Source of the DNA: Actinomycetota bacterium
GTDB lineage: Bacteria; Actinomycetota; Acidimicrobiia; Acidimicrobiales; Ilumatobacteraceae
Reading direction: 5' to 3'
NCBI GenBank assembly: GCA_016870935.1
Contig: VGAB01000007.1
Coordinates: 1 to 36,935, forward strand
DNA: 36,935 nucleotides
The translations under genes were made by a program, and so were the position numbers. Of the stretch, positions 1 through 8,324 are shown piece by piece. Each line of letters begins with the position of its first letter. Positions within the stretch are counted from its first letter, which is position 1. The notes beneath the pieces were generated by a model. It worked only from the letters and a program-made list of their open reading frames with translations. It was not told where the DNA came from and ran no database searches.

Positions 1-1
1 A

Positions 2-604
2 GAATTGGTGGCGCGACCCACGGGCTCGATCGAGCCGGATAACGCTTGGCTGAAACTTAAGGATGCTCGCTCGTTAAAAGGCGGGTCGCGGGGCGTTGCC
101 CAGTCGTTGGGGCGATGGCGCGAGGAGCGAGCGATGCGCAGTGACGTGCCACCTCGGAGAATCATGAGTGACATGGCTCTTTTGGGCATATCGCAACGTG
201 TGCCGAAAAGTGTCGAAGATTTGGCTTCGACCCGGGGTGTCGACGATCGTCTTTTGTCCTCTGAGTTTTGTCGTGAAATCATGAACGCGGTTCGTGACGG
301 CGCAAAGCGAACCGTCGCATTGCCAAAAACCGAAAGTGACGAGGTCGACAAACACAGCCGTCCGGCATTGACTTTGATCACGGCCTGGATAGGCGAACTC
401 GCGCGGAAGAACAAAATCGACGCGACCTTGCTGGCCACCAGAAGCGATATCACGGCTTTGTTGCGCAATGAGCCCGAGGCCCGTCTGGCGCAAGGTTGGC
501 GGGCGACACTCGTCGGCGACGACCTGAAGCGGATTCTCAACGGCGAGGTCGGACTGAGCGTCGATCGCGACGGACATCTCAACCTGATCTCGGCGATCAA
601 CTGA
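2..604 (+). CDS. rnd: Ribonuclease D, C-terminal part (5' end outside window)
   Basis: The reading frame is open from base 2, so the gene starts upstream and only about 200 C-terminal residues are visible. The segment contains an HRDC-type helical domain: a W-x-x-x-R stretch, DVPPRRIMSD, then VPKSVEDLAS and a leucine-rich helix. This is the arrangement that follows the DEDD exonuclease domain in RNase D proteins, which trim the 3' ends of tRNAs and other stable RNAs. The exonuclease domain itself would lie outside the window, so catalytic residues cannot be checked. Other HRDC proteins such as RecQ are less likely, because the arginine-rich WREERA-DVPPRR context is typical of RNase D. The family call is fairly secure; completeness is unknown. 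Confidence 0.75.
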   Translation, partial: ELVARPTGSIEPDNAWLKLKDARSLKGGSRGVAQSLGRWREERAMRSDVPPRRIMSDMALLGISQRVPKSVEDLASTRGVDDRLLSSEFCREIMNAVRDGAKRTVALPKTESDEVDKHSRPALTLITAWIGELARKNKIDATLLATRSDITALLRNEPEARLAQGWRATLVGDDLKRILNGEVGLSVDRDGHLNLISAIN

Positions 605-671
605 CCAAGTTCACACATCCGCGCTTTATCTTGCCTAAATGGCTAGAATCACGGGCAATGTTTAACCGCTA

Positions 672-696
672 GGCGGGCACCCAACCGGTATCCGCC
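672..696 (+). promoter_or_regulatory. Inverted repeat in the leader of the small gene at 719
   Basis: GGCGG (672-676) can pair with CCGCC (692-696) across a 15-base loop, just upstream of an A-run and the Shine-Dalgarno site of the gene at 719. A possible -10 box TAGAAT lies at 644-649, but no convincing -35 accompanies it. There is no T-run on either strand in the right place for a terminator, so a 5'-UTR hairpin is the more likely reading. The repeat is short and could be chance. Confidence 0.25.
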
Positions 697-718
697 CCAA
701 AAAAATTGGAGCCCTACC

Positions 719-922
719 GTGAAGAAGGGTCGTCATCGTCGATTCGAAGAAGCGCGTCGTCTCAAGCAGTCTGGGCCGTCCGCGGAAGATCTCGGCGTCT
801 CAAAGAACGGCAAATCCAGGTCTCAAGATGAAGAATATGCCGCCATCGCCGAGCGTTACGGCGTTCGTTTTGACGAAAACGGTGACGAGATAACCGATGA
901 ACCCGACGACGACAATCTCTGA
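719..922 (+). CDS. Small charged protein, function unknown
   Basis: This 67-residue protein begins with GTG and has a GGAG Shine-Dalgarno sequence at 708-711, seven bases before the start. The N-terminus is very basic (KKGRHRRFEEARRLK) and the C-terminus very acidic (ending DEPDDDNL), with a short Y-G-V-R-F segment between them. No known domain is recognised. It lies just upstream of typA and could be co-transcribed with it. The charge asymmetry could suit a nucleic-acid- or ribosome-associated protein, but that is speculation. The good ribosome site and protein-like composition support it as a real gene. Confidence 0.6.
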   Translation: MKKGRHRRFEEARRLKQSGPSAEDLGVSKNGKSRSQDEEYAAIAERYGVRFDENGDEITDEPDDDNL

Positions 923-942
923 ATTTGAAATGAGTCGCAGTA

Positions 943-2778
943 ATTAACAACATTCGTAACCTCGCGCTGGTCGCCCACGTAGACCACGGCAAAACAACGC
1001 TGCTCGACGCCTTGCTGAAAAGCGGCGGAACCTTCGCCGCCCATGAAGCTGTGGTCGAGCGCGTCATGGACTCGAACGACCAAGAGCGTGAACGCGGGAT
1101 CACGATCTTGGCGAAGGCGGCCGAGATCGAATGGCGCGGCACGAAAATCAACCTCGTCGACACGCCTGGTCACGCCGATTTTGGCGGAGAGGTCGAGCGT
1201 GCATTGGCCTTGGTCGACGGCATCCTGCTTCTTGTCGACGCGGCCGAGGGCCCGTTGCCCCAGACGAGATATGTTCTTTCGAAGGCGCTCGCCCGTGATT
1301 TGCCGGTCGTGGTCGTGCTCAACAAAGTCGATCGAGCCGACGCCCGCCCCGAAGAGGTGTTGCATGAGGTCGAACAATTGTTTCTAGACCTCGCGCATCA
1401 CGATCATCACCTGAACTTTCCGGTGATTTCGGCGATCGCCCGCGAGGGCCGATCGATGAAAGGCATTGGCATGCCGGGCGACAACGCCGACCTCGTGCCG
1501 TTGCTCGACGCGGTGCTTGACACGATTCCGCCACCGACGGGCGATGCATCGGCCCCGTTGCAGGCCCTCGTGGCGAACCTGGACGCCTCAGATTATTTGG
1601 GGCGATTGGCGATCGGTCGTGTCGAAGCCGGAGTGATGAACAAAGGCGACATGATCACTGTCTGGCAACATCCGACCCCTGAGAATCCCGCGCCATCGAT
1701 CAAACGGAAGATCTCGTCGCTCTTCGCCTTTCGCGGCATCGGTCGCGAGGAGGTCTCGCAGATCAGCGCCGGTGATTTGTTCATCCTTGCGGGCATCGAC
1801 GAAGTTGAGGTCGGCGACACGATTGCCGCCCTAGAAAACGCCGCGCCCCTGCAGCGACTTGAAGTTGACGAGCCCGTCTTGCGGATGAGTTTCGGCGTGA
1901 ACACCTCGCCCTTTGCTGGTCGCGAGGGCACTTACTTGACGAGCCGCCATTTGAGCGAGCGTCTGTTCAGGGAGGTGCTCGGAAATGTTTCGATCAAAGT
2001 GAACACCACCGACAGCCCCGACATCATCGAGGTGGCGGGACGCGGAGAGTTGCAGTTGGCCGTATTGATCGAAAACATGCGGCGCGAGGGCTACGAGCTG
2101 CAAGTGAGCCGGCCCGAGGTGATCACCAAGACGATCAACGGTGCCAAACACGAGCCGCTCGAAGCGGGCACGATAGATGTTCCCGATGAATATGTCGGCG
2201 CCGTGACGCAGGCGCTCGCGCCGAGAAAGGGACGTGTCGTCAACCTCGAAGTCGGCGACAGCGGTCGAACAATCGTCAGTTTTCAGGCCCCGTCGCGCGG
2301 TCTGATCGGATTTAGATCGTTGTTGCTAACGGTCACCCGCGGCACGGCACTGTTGCACCAGAGTCTCGACGGCTACATGCCGTGGGCGGGTGAGTTGCCG
2401 CATCGAATGGGTGGCGCGATGGTTTCTGATCGCAAAGGCTCGACGACCGCTTATGCGCTCGACAATCTGCAGTTGCGCGGAACTCTTTTTGTTTCTCCCG
2501 GGGTCGAGGTCTATGAAGGAATGGTCGTTGGCGAGAATTCTCGCGAGGACGAGATGGTCGTCAACGCGGTGCGTGCGAAAGAATTGACGAATATCCGAAC
2601 CCACAGCCACGACGACGGCCCGAAACTTGCCACGCCGATCACCCACACGCTTGAAACGGGCATTCAGTGGATCGGTGAAGACGAACTGGTCGAGGTGACT
2701 CCGTCGAAAATTCGGATTCGCAAACGATTCTTGAGTCTTGAAGATCGACGAAAGTCGAACAAGGTGGCGAAGAACTAG
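943..2778 (+). CDS. typA: Translational GTPase TypA/BipA
   Basis: This is a ribosome-associated GTPase of the elongation-factor-G superfamily, implicated in ribosome assembly and stress adaptation. All GTPase motifs are present: AHVDHGKTT (G1), ERGIT (G2), DTPGHADFG (G3) and NKVDR (G4). They are followed by the EF-G-like domains III and V and the BipA-specific C-terminal domain. Homology clearly begins before the first ordinary in-frame start codon (TTG 1012), because the P-loop lies upstream of it. Between the in-frame stop at 931-933 and the P-loop there is no ATG, GTG or TTG. The best start in frame is ATT at 943, giving 611 residues, a normal BipA length. Alternatively ATG 930 joins this frame after a one-base shift. 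The stop codon lies in a CTAG shared with the stop of the opposite-strand gene. Confidence 0.9.
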   Translation: MNNIRNLALVAHVDHGKTTLLDALLKSGGTFAAHEAVVERVMDSNDQERERGITILAKAAEIEWRGTKINLVDTPGHADFGGEVERALALVDGILLLVDAAEGPLPQTRYVLSKALARDLPVVVVLNKVDRADARPEEVLHEVEQLFLDLAHHDHHLNFPVISAIAREGRSMKGIGMPGDNADLVPLLDAVLDTIPPPTGDASAPLQALVANLDASDYLGRLAIGRVEAGVMNKGDMITVWQHPTPENPAPSIKRKISSLFAFRGIGREEVSQISAGDLFILAGIDEVEVGDTIAALENAAPLQRLEVDEPVLRMSFGVNTSPFAGREGTYLTSRHLSERLFREVLGNVSIKVNTTDSPDIIEVAGRGELQLAVLIENMRREGYELQVSRPEVITKTINGAKHEPLEAGTIDVPDEYVGAVTQALAPRKGRVVNLEVGDSGRTIVSFQAPSRGLIGFRSLLLTVTRGTALLHQSLDGYMPWAGELPHRMGGAMVSDRKGSTTAYALDNLQLRGTLFVSPGVEVYEGMVVGENSREDEMVVNAVRAKELTNIRTHSHDDGPKLATPITHTLETGIQWIGEDELVEVTPSKIRIRKRFLSLEDRRKSNKVAKN

Positions 2779-3509
2779 ACGTTTTGAGGTTGCCGAATCT
2801 TGGGGTGGGGCAAATAGGTCGTGCGCGGTGTCTCGAGTTGCTTGACGATTACTTTGTAGATATTTTCGCCGCACAATTCGATTAGCTCGTCTTTGAGATA
2901 TTTATAAACAGGCCTCGAGCCCGTAAATGCCGAAGAGTCGTCGGTGCACCACCAGTGAAAATCTTCGCCACCTTCGCCCCAGTCGCGACGCTTCCACTCG
3001 CGGATGATCGAAAGAATATGCGAATCGTCTTCCTCGTGTTGCTCGAGTCGAATCGGCACTTGCCAGCAAACATCGGGCTTCCAGTCGATTGGTCGCTCCC
3101 CGGCTTGAAGCGCCGCCAGATGAAAAGCACAGCCGACGCCCCCCTCGAAATCTGGACGGTTATGAAAGATGCAGGCACCCTTGAAAGTCGCCGTGGCATC
3201 GGAGCCGTCGGATTCTTTGACCAGCCATTTTCCATCTTGCCCGTTGTCGTAGTTCTGCCAGTGCTCGCGTTTCAGTCGCTTGACATTGCGTTTGACCGCC
3301 GTCAGGTCTTTGGAGTCGATCAGGTGGGCACCATGGCTGCAACAACCTTGGTGCAACTCGGGAGCGGGATCGTCAAGAACACCTTGGCAGCCTTTGCCGT
3401 AGATGCAGTTCCAGTTTGATCGCAAAAAGGTCGCGTCGATCATCCAGGTTTGTTCGAAATCTGGATCGGCGAAACTGATCCATTCGTGCAGTTCTTCGGG
3501 CGCGGACAT
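2775..3509 (-). CDS. Cysteine-rich protein, possible metal-cluster protein
   Basis: With the start at MSAPEEL the product is about 244 residues. Nine cysteines are present (about 35, 41, 56, 57, 113, 127, 148, 188 and 213), most with nearby histidines: NCIYGKGCQG, GCCSHGAH, GACIFHN and GCAFH. The pattern loosely resembles the Fe-S or zinc-chelating families of the YkgJ/DUF3109 type; that assignment is tentative. A start seven codons upstream (ATG 3530) is possible. The later ATG is preferred because a TAGCCT -10-like box (3518-3523) lies eight bases before it. The gene converges on typA, and the two stop codons overlap within CTAG. It diverges from the small gene at 3543. Confidence 0.6.
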   Translation of the reverse strand: MSAPEELHEWISFADPDFEQTWMIDATFLRSNWNCIYGKGCQGVLDDPAPELHQGCCSHGAHLIDSKDLTAVKRNVKRLKREHWQNYDNGQDGKWLVKESDGSDATATFKGACIFHNRPDFEGGVGCAFHLAALQAGERPIDWKPDVCWQVPIRLEQHEEDDSHILSIIREWKRRDWGEGGEDFHWWCTDDSSAFTGSRPVYKYLKDELIELCGENIYKVIVKQLETPRTTYLPHPKIRQPQNV

Positions 3510-3542
3510 CTCGGTGCAGGCTAATGGCATACTTGTTGGACG

Positions 3543-3740
3543 ATGTCAGACTCAATTCAAAATTTTGATGAAATTATCGAAAAGTTAAAATCAGTTTCCG
3601 AGATTCTCGCCGACAAGGCGCTCGACGCCCTAAAAGAAGCCCATCATGCGGGCGAAACCAAGCGTCCCGAACTCGAGCGAACGTTGACCCAAGCCAGAAG
3701 GGCGGTAGAGAAGGCGATTTCGTTGCTGACCAGAACTTGA
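3543..3740 (+). CDS. Small helical protein, function unknown
   Basis: This 65-residue product begins MSDSIQNFDEII and is predicted from its composition to be almost entirely helical. It has regularly spaced leucines and alanines (EILADKALDALKEA, ARRAVEKAISLL), which suits a small two-helix bundle or coiled coil. No catalytic or metal-binding motif is seen. It diverges from the cysteine-rich gene and converges on the LOG-family gene 18 bases downstream. No clear Shine-Dalgarno site precedes the ATG. Its proteinaceous composition makes it probably real, but no family is recognised. Confidence 0.5.
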   Translation: MSDSIQNFDEIIEKLKSVSEILADKALDALKEAHHAGETKRPELERTLTQARRAVEKAISLLTRT

Positions 3741-3758
3741 CGAGGTTTTTCGCCCTGT

Positions 3759-4772
3759 TCAGAACCTGTTGATCGCGTCGATCAATTGGCGCAGACGCCC
3801 GAAGTCGCGCCGAGCAAACTGCAGCGCGAGCCTGAATTTGTCGGGGTTGTCGTTGTCGTCGATCTCTTGTCGGCTCGTTTTGACGACTTCGAGATGGGAT
3901 TCACCGACACAAATATCGCCGAAAGACGCGTTGAGGTCGTCGATCTGGCTCTTCGTCAGAGTCTTATTGAGCCGTAGCACGAGTTTTTTGCCGACATAAC
4001 GCATCGAATGGAAATTCGAATAGAAGTTGTCGATCTCCAAAACCGCCTGATCGACCGAGTTGCAGACTTTGTACAACGCCAGATCTTGCGCTGAAACGAG
4101 TTTTCGCGGCACGAGGGTTTCACGGATGAACGCGTCGAGATTCTCCCAAAATGGATCGCCGGGCAGATCGAGAATGACGATCGGGACGGGGTTGCCCTTG
4201 CCCGTTTGCGAGAGTGTCAGAAGCTCGAACATTTCGTCCAATGTGCCGAAGCCGCCGGGCATGCAGATGAAAGCGTGCGACTCCTTGACCAACATCAACT
4301 TTCGGGTGAAGAAATATTTCATCGCCACGTACTTTTCGTCACCGGCGATGATCGGGTTCGCCGACGTCTCGAACGGCAGACGAATGCTCACGCCTATTGA
4401 CATCTCGCGGCCCGCCCCCGACATGCCTGCCTCCATGATTCCTGGTCCGGCCCCGGTCATGACCATCCAACCGTTTTGTGCGAGTTTGGCGGCGACGGCC
4501 TCTGTCTGCCTGTAAAGCGGGTCGTCTTTTGTGGTGCGAGCCGACCCGAAGATCGTCACTTTTTTTCGATCAACGAACGGGGCGAACATCGCGAAGGCCT
4601 CGCGCATCTCGGCAATCGCCGATGAGGCGATCTTGAGGTTCAGGGTAGAAGTCGAGTCACGACCGATGTCGAGCGCCGACCGAAGCAGGTCTTTTGCGAT
4701 TCGGCGGTCGTGCGAAATTTTTGATTCATCGAGCAGTCGATCGAGAAGCGTCTCGACTTCGCCGTCGGTCAC
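3759..4772 (-). CDS. LOG family protein (TIGR00730-type nucleotide hydrolase)
   Basis: The 337-residue protein has a Rossmann-like lysine-decarboxylase-like fold. It contains TIFGSAR (about 73-79), GAGPGIMEA (about 107-115) and the signature PGGFGTLDE (172-180). LOG-family enzymes release free cytokinin bases from nucleoside monophosphates, or act on related nucleotides; the bacterial substrate is often not known. It is longer than minimal LOG proteins, with an extra N-terminal helical region and a C-terminal extension. The GTG start overlaps the transaldolase stop (GTGA), so translation is probably coupled. The frame stays open far upstream inside transaldolase, but that part is a shadow with no homology. 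Its place behind pentose-phosphate enzymes suggests a link to ribose-phosphate or nucleotide salvage, which is inference. Confidence 0.85.
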   Translation of the reverse strand: MTDGEVETLLDRLLDESKISHDRRIAKDLLRSALDIGRDSTSTLNLKIASSAIAEMREAFAMFAPFVDRKKVTIFGSARTTKDDPLYRQTEAVAAKLAQNGWMVMTGAGPGIMEAGMSGAGREMSIGVSIRLPFETSANPIIAGDEKYVAMKYFFTRKLMLVKESHAFICMPGGFGTLDEMFELLTLSQTGKGNPVPIVILDLPGDPFWENLDAFIRETLVPRKLVSAQDLALYKVCNSVDQAVLEIDNFYSNFHSMRYVGKKLVLRLNKTLTKSQIDDLNASFGDICVGESHLEVVKTSRQEIDDNDNPDKFRLALQFARRDFGRLRQLIDAINRF

Positions 4773-5878
4773 TGTGAAATCTCGGCCGATTTCGAGCCGA
4801 GCACACCGATCAACTCGTTGAAACTCTTTTGAAACGAGGTGACCCCCTCGCGTTCGAGTCGGGCGGCGACATCGCCGACTTGAACGCCGAACTCGGCCAA
4901 CTTCGCCCACTGCGACTCGGCGAGGTCGACATTCTTTGTGATCGTCTCGCCGAGACGACCATGATCGACAAATGCGGCGACCGTGTTGTCGGGAAGGGTA
5001 TTGACGCTGTTCGCGCCGATCAGGTTGTCGACATAAAGCGTGTCGGGATAGTTGGGATTCTTGGTCGAAGTCGAAGCCCACAAGGGTCGTTGTGGTCTCG
5101 CACCAAGGTCGGCAAGTCTTTGCCAGCGGGGCCCCGAAAAATTTGCCGTGAACATCTTGTAGGCGATTTTCGCCTGATTGATCGCCGCCGTTCCGAGCAG
5201 GTCTTTGGCCCCTTGATGCGGCGACTGCTCGAGCAGCCTGTCGATCTCGGTGTCGACGCGAGATATGAAGAAGCTGGCGACGCTGGCGACGCCACTTAGT
5301 TTGTCGGGTGAAACCTTGGCCAGCTCTTCCAGACCGTCGACATATGCGTCCATAACTTGCTGGTAGCGCTCGAGACTGAATATCAGCGTCACATTCACGT
5401 TGCGGGCCTCGGCGATCATCGTTCTGATGACAGGCAGACCCTCGATGGTCGCGGGGATTTTGATCATCACATTGTTTTTGGCAACCCGTCGATGCAGTTC
5501 CCGAGCGGCGGCGAGCGTGGCGTCGCCGTCTTGGGCGAGGCCGGGGTCGACTTCGACGCTGACAAAACCATCGAGACCTTTCGACGAGTCGTAAAGTTCG
5601 GCGAAGACTTCGGCCGCCGAGCGGATGTCGCGCAGAACCAGTTGCCAATAGCAGTCGATAGGCGAAAGTTTTTCTTTGACGAGGGTCGAGAACTGGTCGT
5701 CGTAATCTTTAGAACCCTGTATCGCTTTTTGAAAAATCGTCGGGTTCGATGTCAGCCCACGGATGCCCGAATCGCGCGTTATCTTCAACTCGCCCGAAGT
5801 CACGAAGCTTCGCTTCAGGTTGTCGAGCCAAGGCGATTGGCCGAAGTCGTCGAACAACGAATGCAATCTCGTCGTCAT
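4769..5878 (-). CDS. tal: Transaldolase
   Basis: This 369-residue class I aldolase-type enzyme transfers a dihydroxyacetone unit between sugar phosphates in the non-oxidative pentose phosphate pathway. GLTSNPTIF (about 41-49) and NVMIKIPAT carry the family signatures, and Lys140 is the expected Schiff-base residue. The length and the N-terminal SLFDDFGQSPWLDNL stretch fit the long actinobacterial/cyanobacterial type. Its ATG overlaps the transketolase stop in TGATG, and its own stop overlaps the start of the LOG-family gene. The three genes therefore appear to be a single translationally coupled unit. Confidence 0.95.
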   Translation of the reverse strand: MTTRLHSLFDDFGQSPWLDNLKRSFVTSGELKITRDSGIRGLTSNPTIFQKAIQGSKDYDDQFSTLVKEKLSPIDCYWQLVLRDIRSAAEVFAELYDSSKGLDGFVSVEVDPGLAQDGDATLAAARELHRRVAKNNVMIKIPATIEGLPVIRTMIAEARNVNVTLIFSLERYQQVMDAYVDGLEELAKVSPDKLSGVASVASFFISRVDTEIDRLLEQSPHQGAKDLLGTAAINQAKIAYKMFTANFSGPRWQRLADLGARPQRPLWASTSTKNPNYPDTLYVDNLIGANSVNTLPDNTVAAFVDHGRLGETITKNVDLAESQWAKLAEFGVQVGDVAARLEREGVTSFQKSFNELIGVLGSKSAEISQ

Positions 5879-7830
5879 CAGAGACTCTTCACCATCGTGA
5901 CGACGGCATCCACGCTGACGCCGAGTTCAGTCATCGCGACCGCCCCCGGGGCGCTCGCACCGAATCGATCGATGCCGATCGTATGGTCGGCATACTTGTG
6001 CCAACCGAACGTGACACCGGCCTCGACCGAAATGACGGGCACGCCTTGCGGGAAAAGTTTCGCGCTGTTCGCCTGGCCGAGCCGCTCGAATCGATCCCAA
6101 CTCGGCATGGAGACGACTTGAACTTGAATGTTGGCCTTTTTGAGTTCGACCTGTGCCTGCGCGCAAAGACCGACCTCGCTGCCGGTCGCGAGCAAGACCG
6201 CCTTCGGCGTCGCGACGCTCTGGCCGACGATGCCCGCCCCCGACTTGACCGCGCTTCCGTCAGTGACGCTGGCGACGTTCTGTCGAGAAAGTATCAGCGC
6301 CGTCGGACCTTGATGATCGACCGCCGCGCACCACGCCGCGACGGTTTCATTGGGGTCAGCGGGTCTGATCACCTGCAAACCAGGTATCGCGCGGAGCGAA
6401 GCGAGTTGCTCGACGGGTTGGTGTGTGGGGCCGTCTTCACCGACCCCGACCGAGTCGTGAGAAAATACAAAGACACATTTCGCCTTTGACAACGCGGCGA
6501 GTCGAATCGCCGGTCTCATGTAGTCGGAGAAAACAAAAAATGTCCCGCACACCGGCAACACCCCGCCGTGCAACGCCATGCCCACGACCGCGGCACCCAT
6601 CGCGTGTTCGCGGACGCCGAAGTAAATCTGGCGACCATCAGGGGCGGTGACACTTTGCGCCGTTTGTTTGGCGAGTTTGGTTCCCGTGTTGCCGGTGAGG
6701 TCGGCCGAACCCGCGATCAAACCAGGCAGCGCAGGCAGGGACGCGTCAAGCGCTTTTTGTATCACCTGTCGAGTCGCAAAATTCGAGTTTGAGTCGAACG
6801 AAGGCAGCAAAGATTCGAACGACGACGAATTCGGCGTCTGCCAGGCGGCCTGCCAATTATGGGGGTCGTCCAATTCGGCCACGTCTTTTTCGTATTCAGC
6901 GGTAAATTCGCCGCCACGGGTTCGAGCGTGCTGGCGAATCGTGTTCACCAGATCGGCGGGTGCCCAGAACGGCTCGTCGGGGATGCCCATCACTTTCTTC
7001 GTCGACGAAACATGCGCGGCCGTGAAAGGGTTTCCATGCGCCTCGTGCTTGTCGGTGAAGTCGGGCGAGGGGTAGCCGATGTGGCTTTTCAAGATGCAAA
7101 GCGTCGGTGCGCCGCGATTTGCGCGCGCCGTGAGCAACGCATCTTCGAGCGCGTCGAGATCGTCGGCGATCTCGCCCAACTGCATGATGTTCCATCCGTA
7201 CGACGAGAATCTCTTGACGACGTCGTCCGAACAGCTGAGCGATGTCGAACCGTCGATGGTTATCGAGTTGTCGTCGAAGATGCAGATCAGACGATCGAGT
7301 TTGAGGTGACCCGCGAGCGACGCCGCCTCGTGGCTTATGCCCTCCATCAAACAACCGTCGCCCGCGATCACGTAGATGTTGTGGTCGCACGCCGAGGCGC
7401 CGAACCGCGCGCGCAGATTTCTTTCGGCGATCGCCATGCCGACGGCGTTGGCGAAACCTTGACCGAGCGGACCAGTGGTTACTTCGACGCCCGCGGTGTG
7501 CCCGACCTCTGGGTGACCCGGCGTCGCCGAGCCGAACTGTCGAAACTTCTTGAGGTCGTCGAGTTCGAGGCCGTATCCGTTCAAAAAGAGAGCCGCGTAT
7601 TGCAAGATCGACGCGTGTCCGTTGCTAAGGATGAGACGATCGCGATTTTTCCAACCGGGATCATTTGGATCGTGGCGCAGAACCCGGCTGTAAAGAACAT
7701 GGGCGAGTGGGGCGAGGGCCATCGCCGTGCCTTGGTGACCGCTTTTGGCGGCGAGTGGTGCATCCATCGCCAGGCCTCGGATAAGTGCGACAACCTGCGA
7801 GTCGGTTTGGGCTGAGAGTTTCGAAACCAC
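5878..7830 (-). CDS. tkt: Transketolase
   Basis: The 650-residue thiamine-diphosphate enzyme moves two-carbon units between ketoses and aldoses in the pentose phosphate pathway. Visible features are the N-terminal SGHQGTAMALAPLAHVLY segment, the RDRLILSNGHAS segment, the TPP/Mg motif beginning GDGCLMEG with a downstream DDNSITIDG, and the pyrimidine-domain GVREHAMG. The start is GTG 7830, with a TAGTTT -10-like box seven bases upstream. It is the first gene of the tkt-tal-LOG operon. The oxidative-branch genes (zwf, opcA, pgl) that often follow in actinobacteria are not present here. Confidence 0.95.
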   Translation of the reverse strand: MVSKLSAQTDSQVVALIRGLAMDAPLAAKSGHQGTAMALAPLAHVLYSRVLRHDPNDPGWKNRDRLILSNGHASILQYAALFLNGYGLELDDLKKFRQFGSATPGHPEVGHTAGVEVTTGPLGQGFANAVGMAIAERNLRARFGASACDHNIYVIAGDGCLMEGISHEAASLAGHLKLDRLICIFDDNSITIDGSTSLSCSDDVVKRFSSYGWNIMQLGEIADDLDALEDALLTARANRGAPTLCILKSHIGYPSPDFTDKHEAHGNPFTAAHVSSTKKVMGIPDEPFWAPADLVNTIRQHARTRGGEFTAEYEKDVAELDDPHNWQAAWQTPNSSSFESLLPSFDSNSNFATRQVIQKALDASLPALPGLIAGSADLTGNTGTKLAKQTAQSVTAPDGRQIYFGVREHAMGAAVVGMALHGGVLPVCGTFFVFSDYMRPAIRLAALSKAKCVFVFSHDSVGVGEDGPTHQPVEQLASLRAIPGLQVIRPADPNETVAAWCAAVDHQGPTALILSRQNVASVTDGSAVKSGAGIVGQSVATPKAVLLATGSEVGLCAQAQVELKKANIQVQVVSMPSWDRFERLGQANSAKLFPQGVPVISVEAGVTFGWHKYADHTIGIDRFGASAPGAVAMTELGVSVDAVVTMVKSL

Positions 7831-7837
7831 TGCGCTA

Positions 7838-7843
7838 AAACTA
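7838..7843 (-). promoter_or_regulatory. -10-like box for tkt (near-leaderless)
   Basis: On the minus strand TAGTTT ends seven bases before the GTG start of tkt. A transcript would start at or within a base of the start codon. No convincing -35 is seen. Confidence 0.4.
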
Positions 7844-7848
7844 GTTGT

Positions 7849-8274
7849 TCAAACGGTCTGGCTTGGTTCGGTGGCGTTCGAAACAGGCGGCAAGAGCGTC
7901 AAGGGCACGAGATGCCAGTCTCCGTTGCCGACTCGACAGTGGGCAAAAATCTGTGCATATTCGGTCATTTCTAATTCGCCACGCACGAGCCTGTAGGTGA
8001 ATTTGCCTGGCTCGACAGTGAACGGACTCACGTTTCGAGCGAGTTGTCGACTTTCGGGGCCGCTACCGTCGCGAAAAACCACCTCCAAGACACCGTTGCC
8101 TGGCTCGTTGGTCGGGCAATAGATCAGGGCCACCAGATGCGGATCGATCGTCACGGGCACGGGTCGTGGAGCCGCCATCGAAAAAAATGCGCCGGTCAGG
8201 TCGATTCGGGTACTCGGACCGGGGGCTTGCCGCAACGCGAAGTTTTCGACGAACAACGCGGAGATAATTTTCAC
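7849..8274 (-). CDS. Conserved-looking small protein (possibly DUF6941-like)
   Basis: This 141-residue protein begins MKIISALFVENFALR from a GTG codon. It has alternating hydrophobic strands (VPVTIDPHLVALIYC, VLEVVFRDG, TYRLVRGELEMTEYA) that suggest a small beta-sandwich. The N-terminus and overall layout resemble DUF6941 proteins, which have no known function; this is a weak impression from sequence. A TAAATT -10-like box lies exactly six bases before the start. It is divergent from the acyl-CoA synthetase gene and sits 18 bases upstream of tkt in the same direction, so read-through into tkt is possible. Confidence 0.55.
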   Translation of the reverse strand: MKIISALFVENFALRQAPGPSTRIDLTGAFFSMAAPRPVPVTIDPHLVALIYCPTNEPGNGVLEVVFRDGSGPESRQLARNVSPFTVEPGKFTYRLVRGELEMTEYAQIFAHCRVGNGDWHLVPLTLLPPVSNATEPSQTV

Positions 8275-8280
8275 GCCAAC

Positions 8281-8286
8281 AATTTA
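8281..8286 (-). promoter_or_regulatory. -10-like box, leaderless, for the gene at 7849-8274
   Basis: TAAATT on the minus strand is followed by six bases and then the GTG start. This puts the expected transcription start on the first base of the codon. Confidence 0.45.
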
Positions 8287-8312
8287 GTCTGCGATCCGGA
8301 CTTGTCGCACAC

Positions 8313-8318
8313 TACTGT
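8313..8318 (+). promoter_or_regulatory. -10-like box, leaderless, for the acyl-CoA synthetase gene
   Basis: TACTGT is followed by six bases and the GTG start at 8325. Together with the opposing box at 8281-8286 it forms a compact divergent promoter region. A short inverted repeat, TGCGA (8290-8294) and TCGCA (8305-8309), lies between the two boxes. Confidence 0.45.
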
Positions 8319-8324
8319 TGCCGT

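Noticed and set aside
4773-5648. N-terminal extension of the LOG-family frame into transaldolase
   Set aside because: The extension is Arg-rich and without homology. The GTG overlapping the tal stop gives a normal LOG start.
6859-7815. A 318-codon open frame on the plus strand opposite transketolase
   Set aside because: It is antisense to a clear transketolase and rich in Arg and Val in a shadow-frame pattern.
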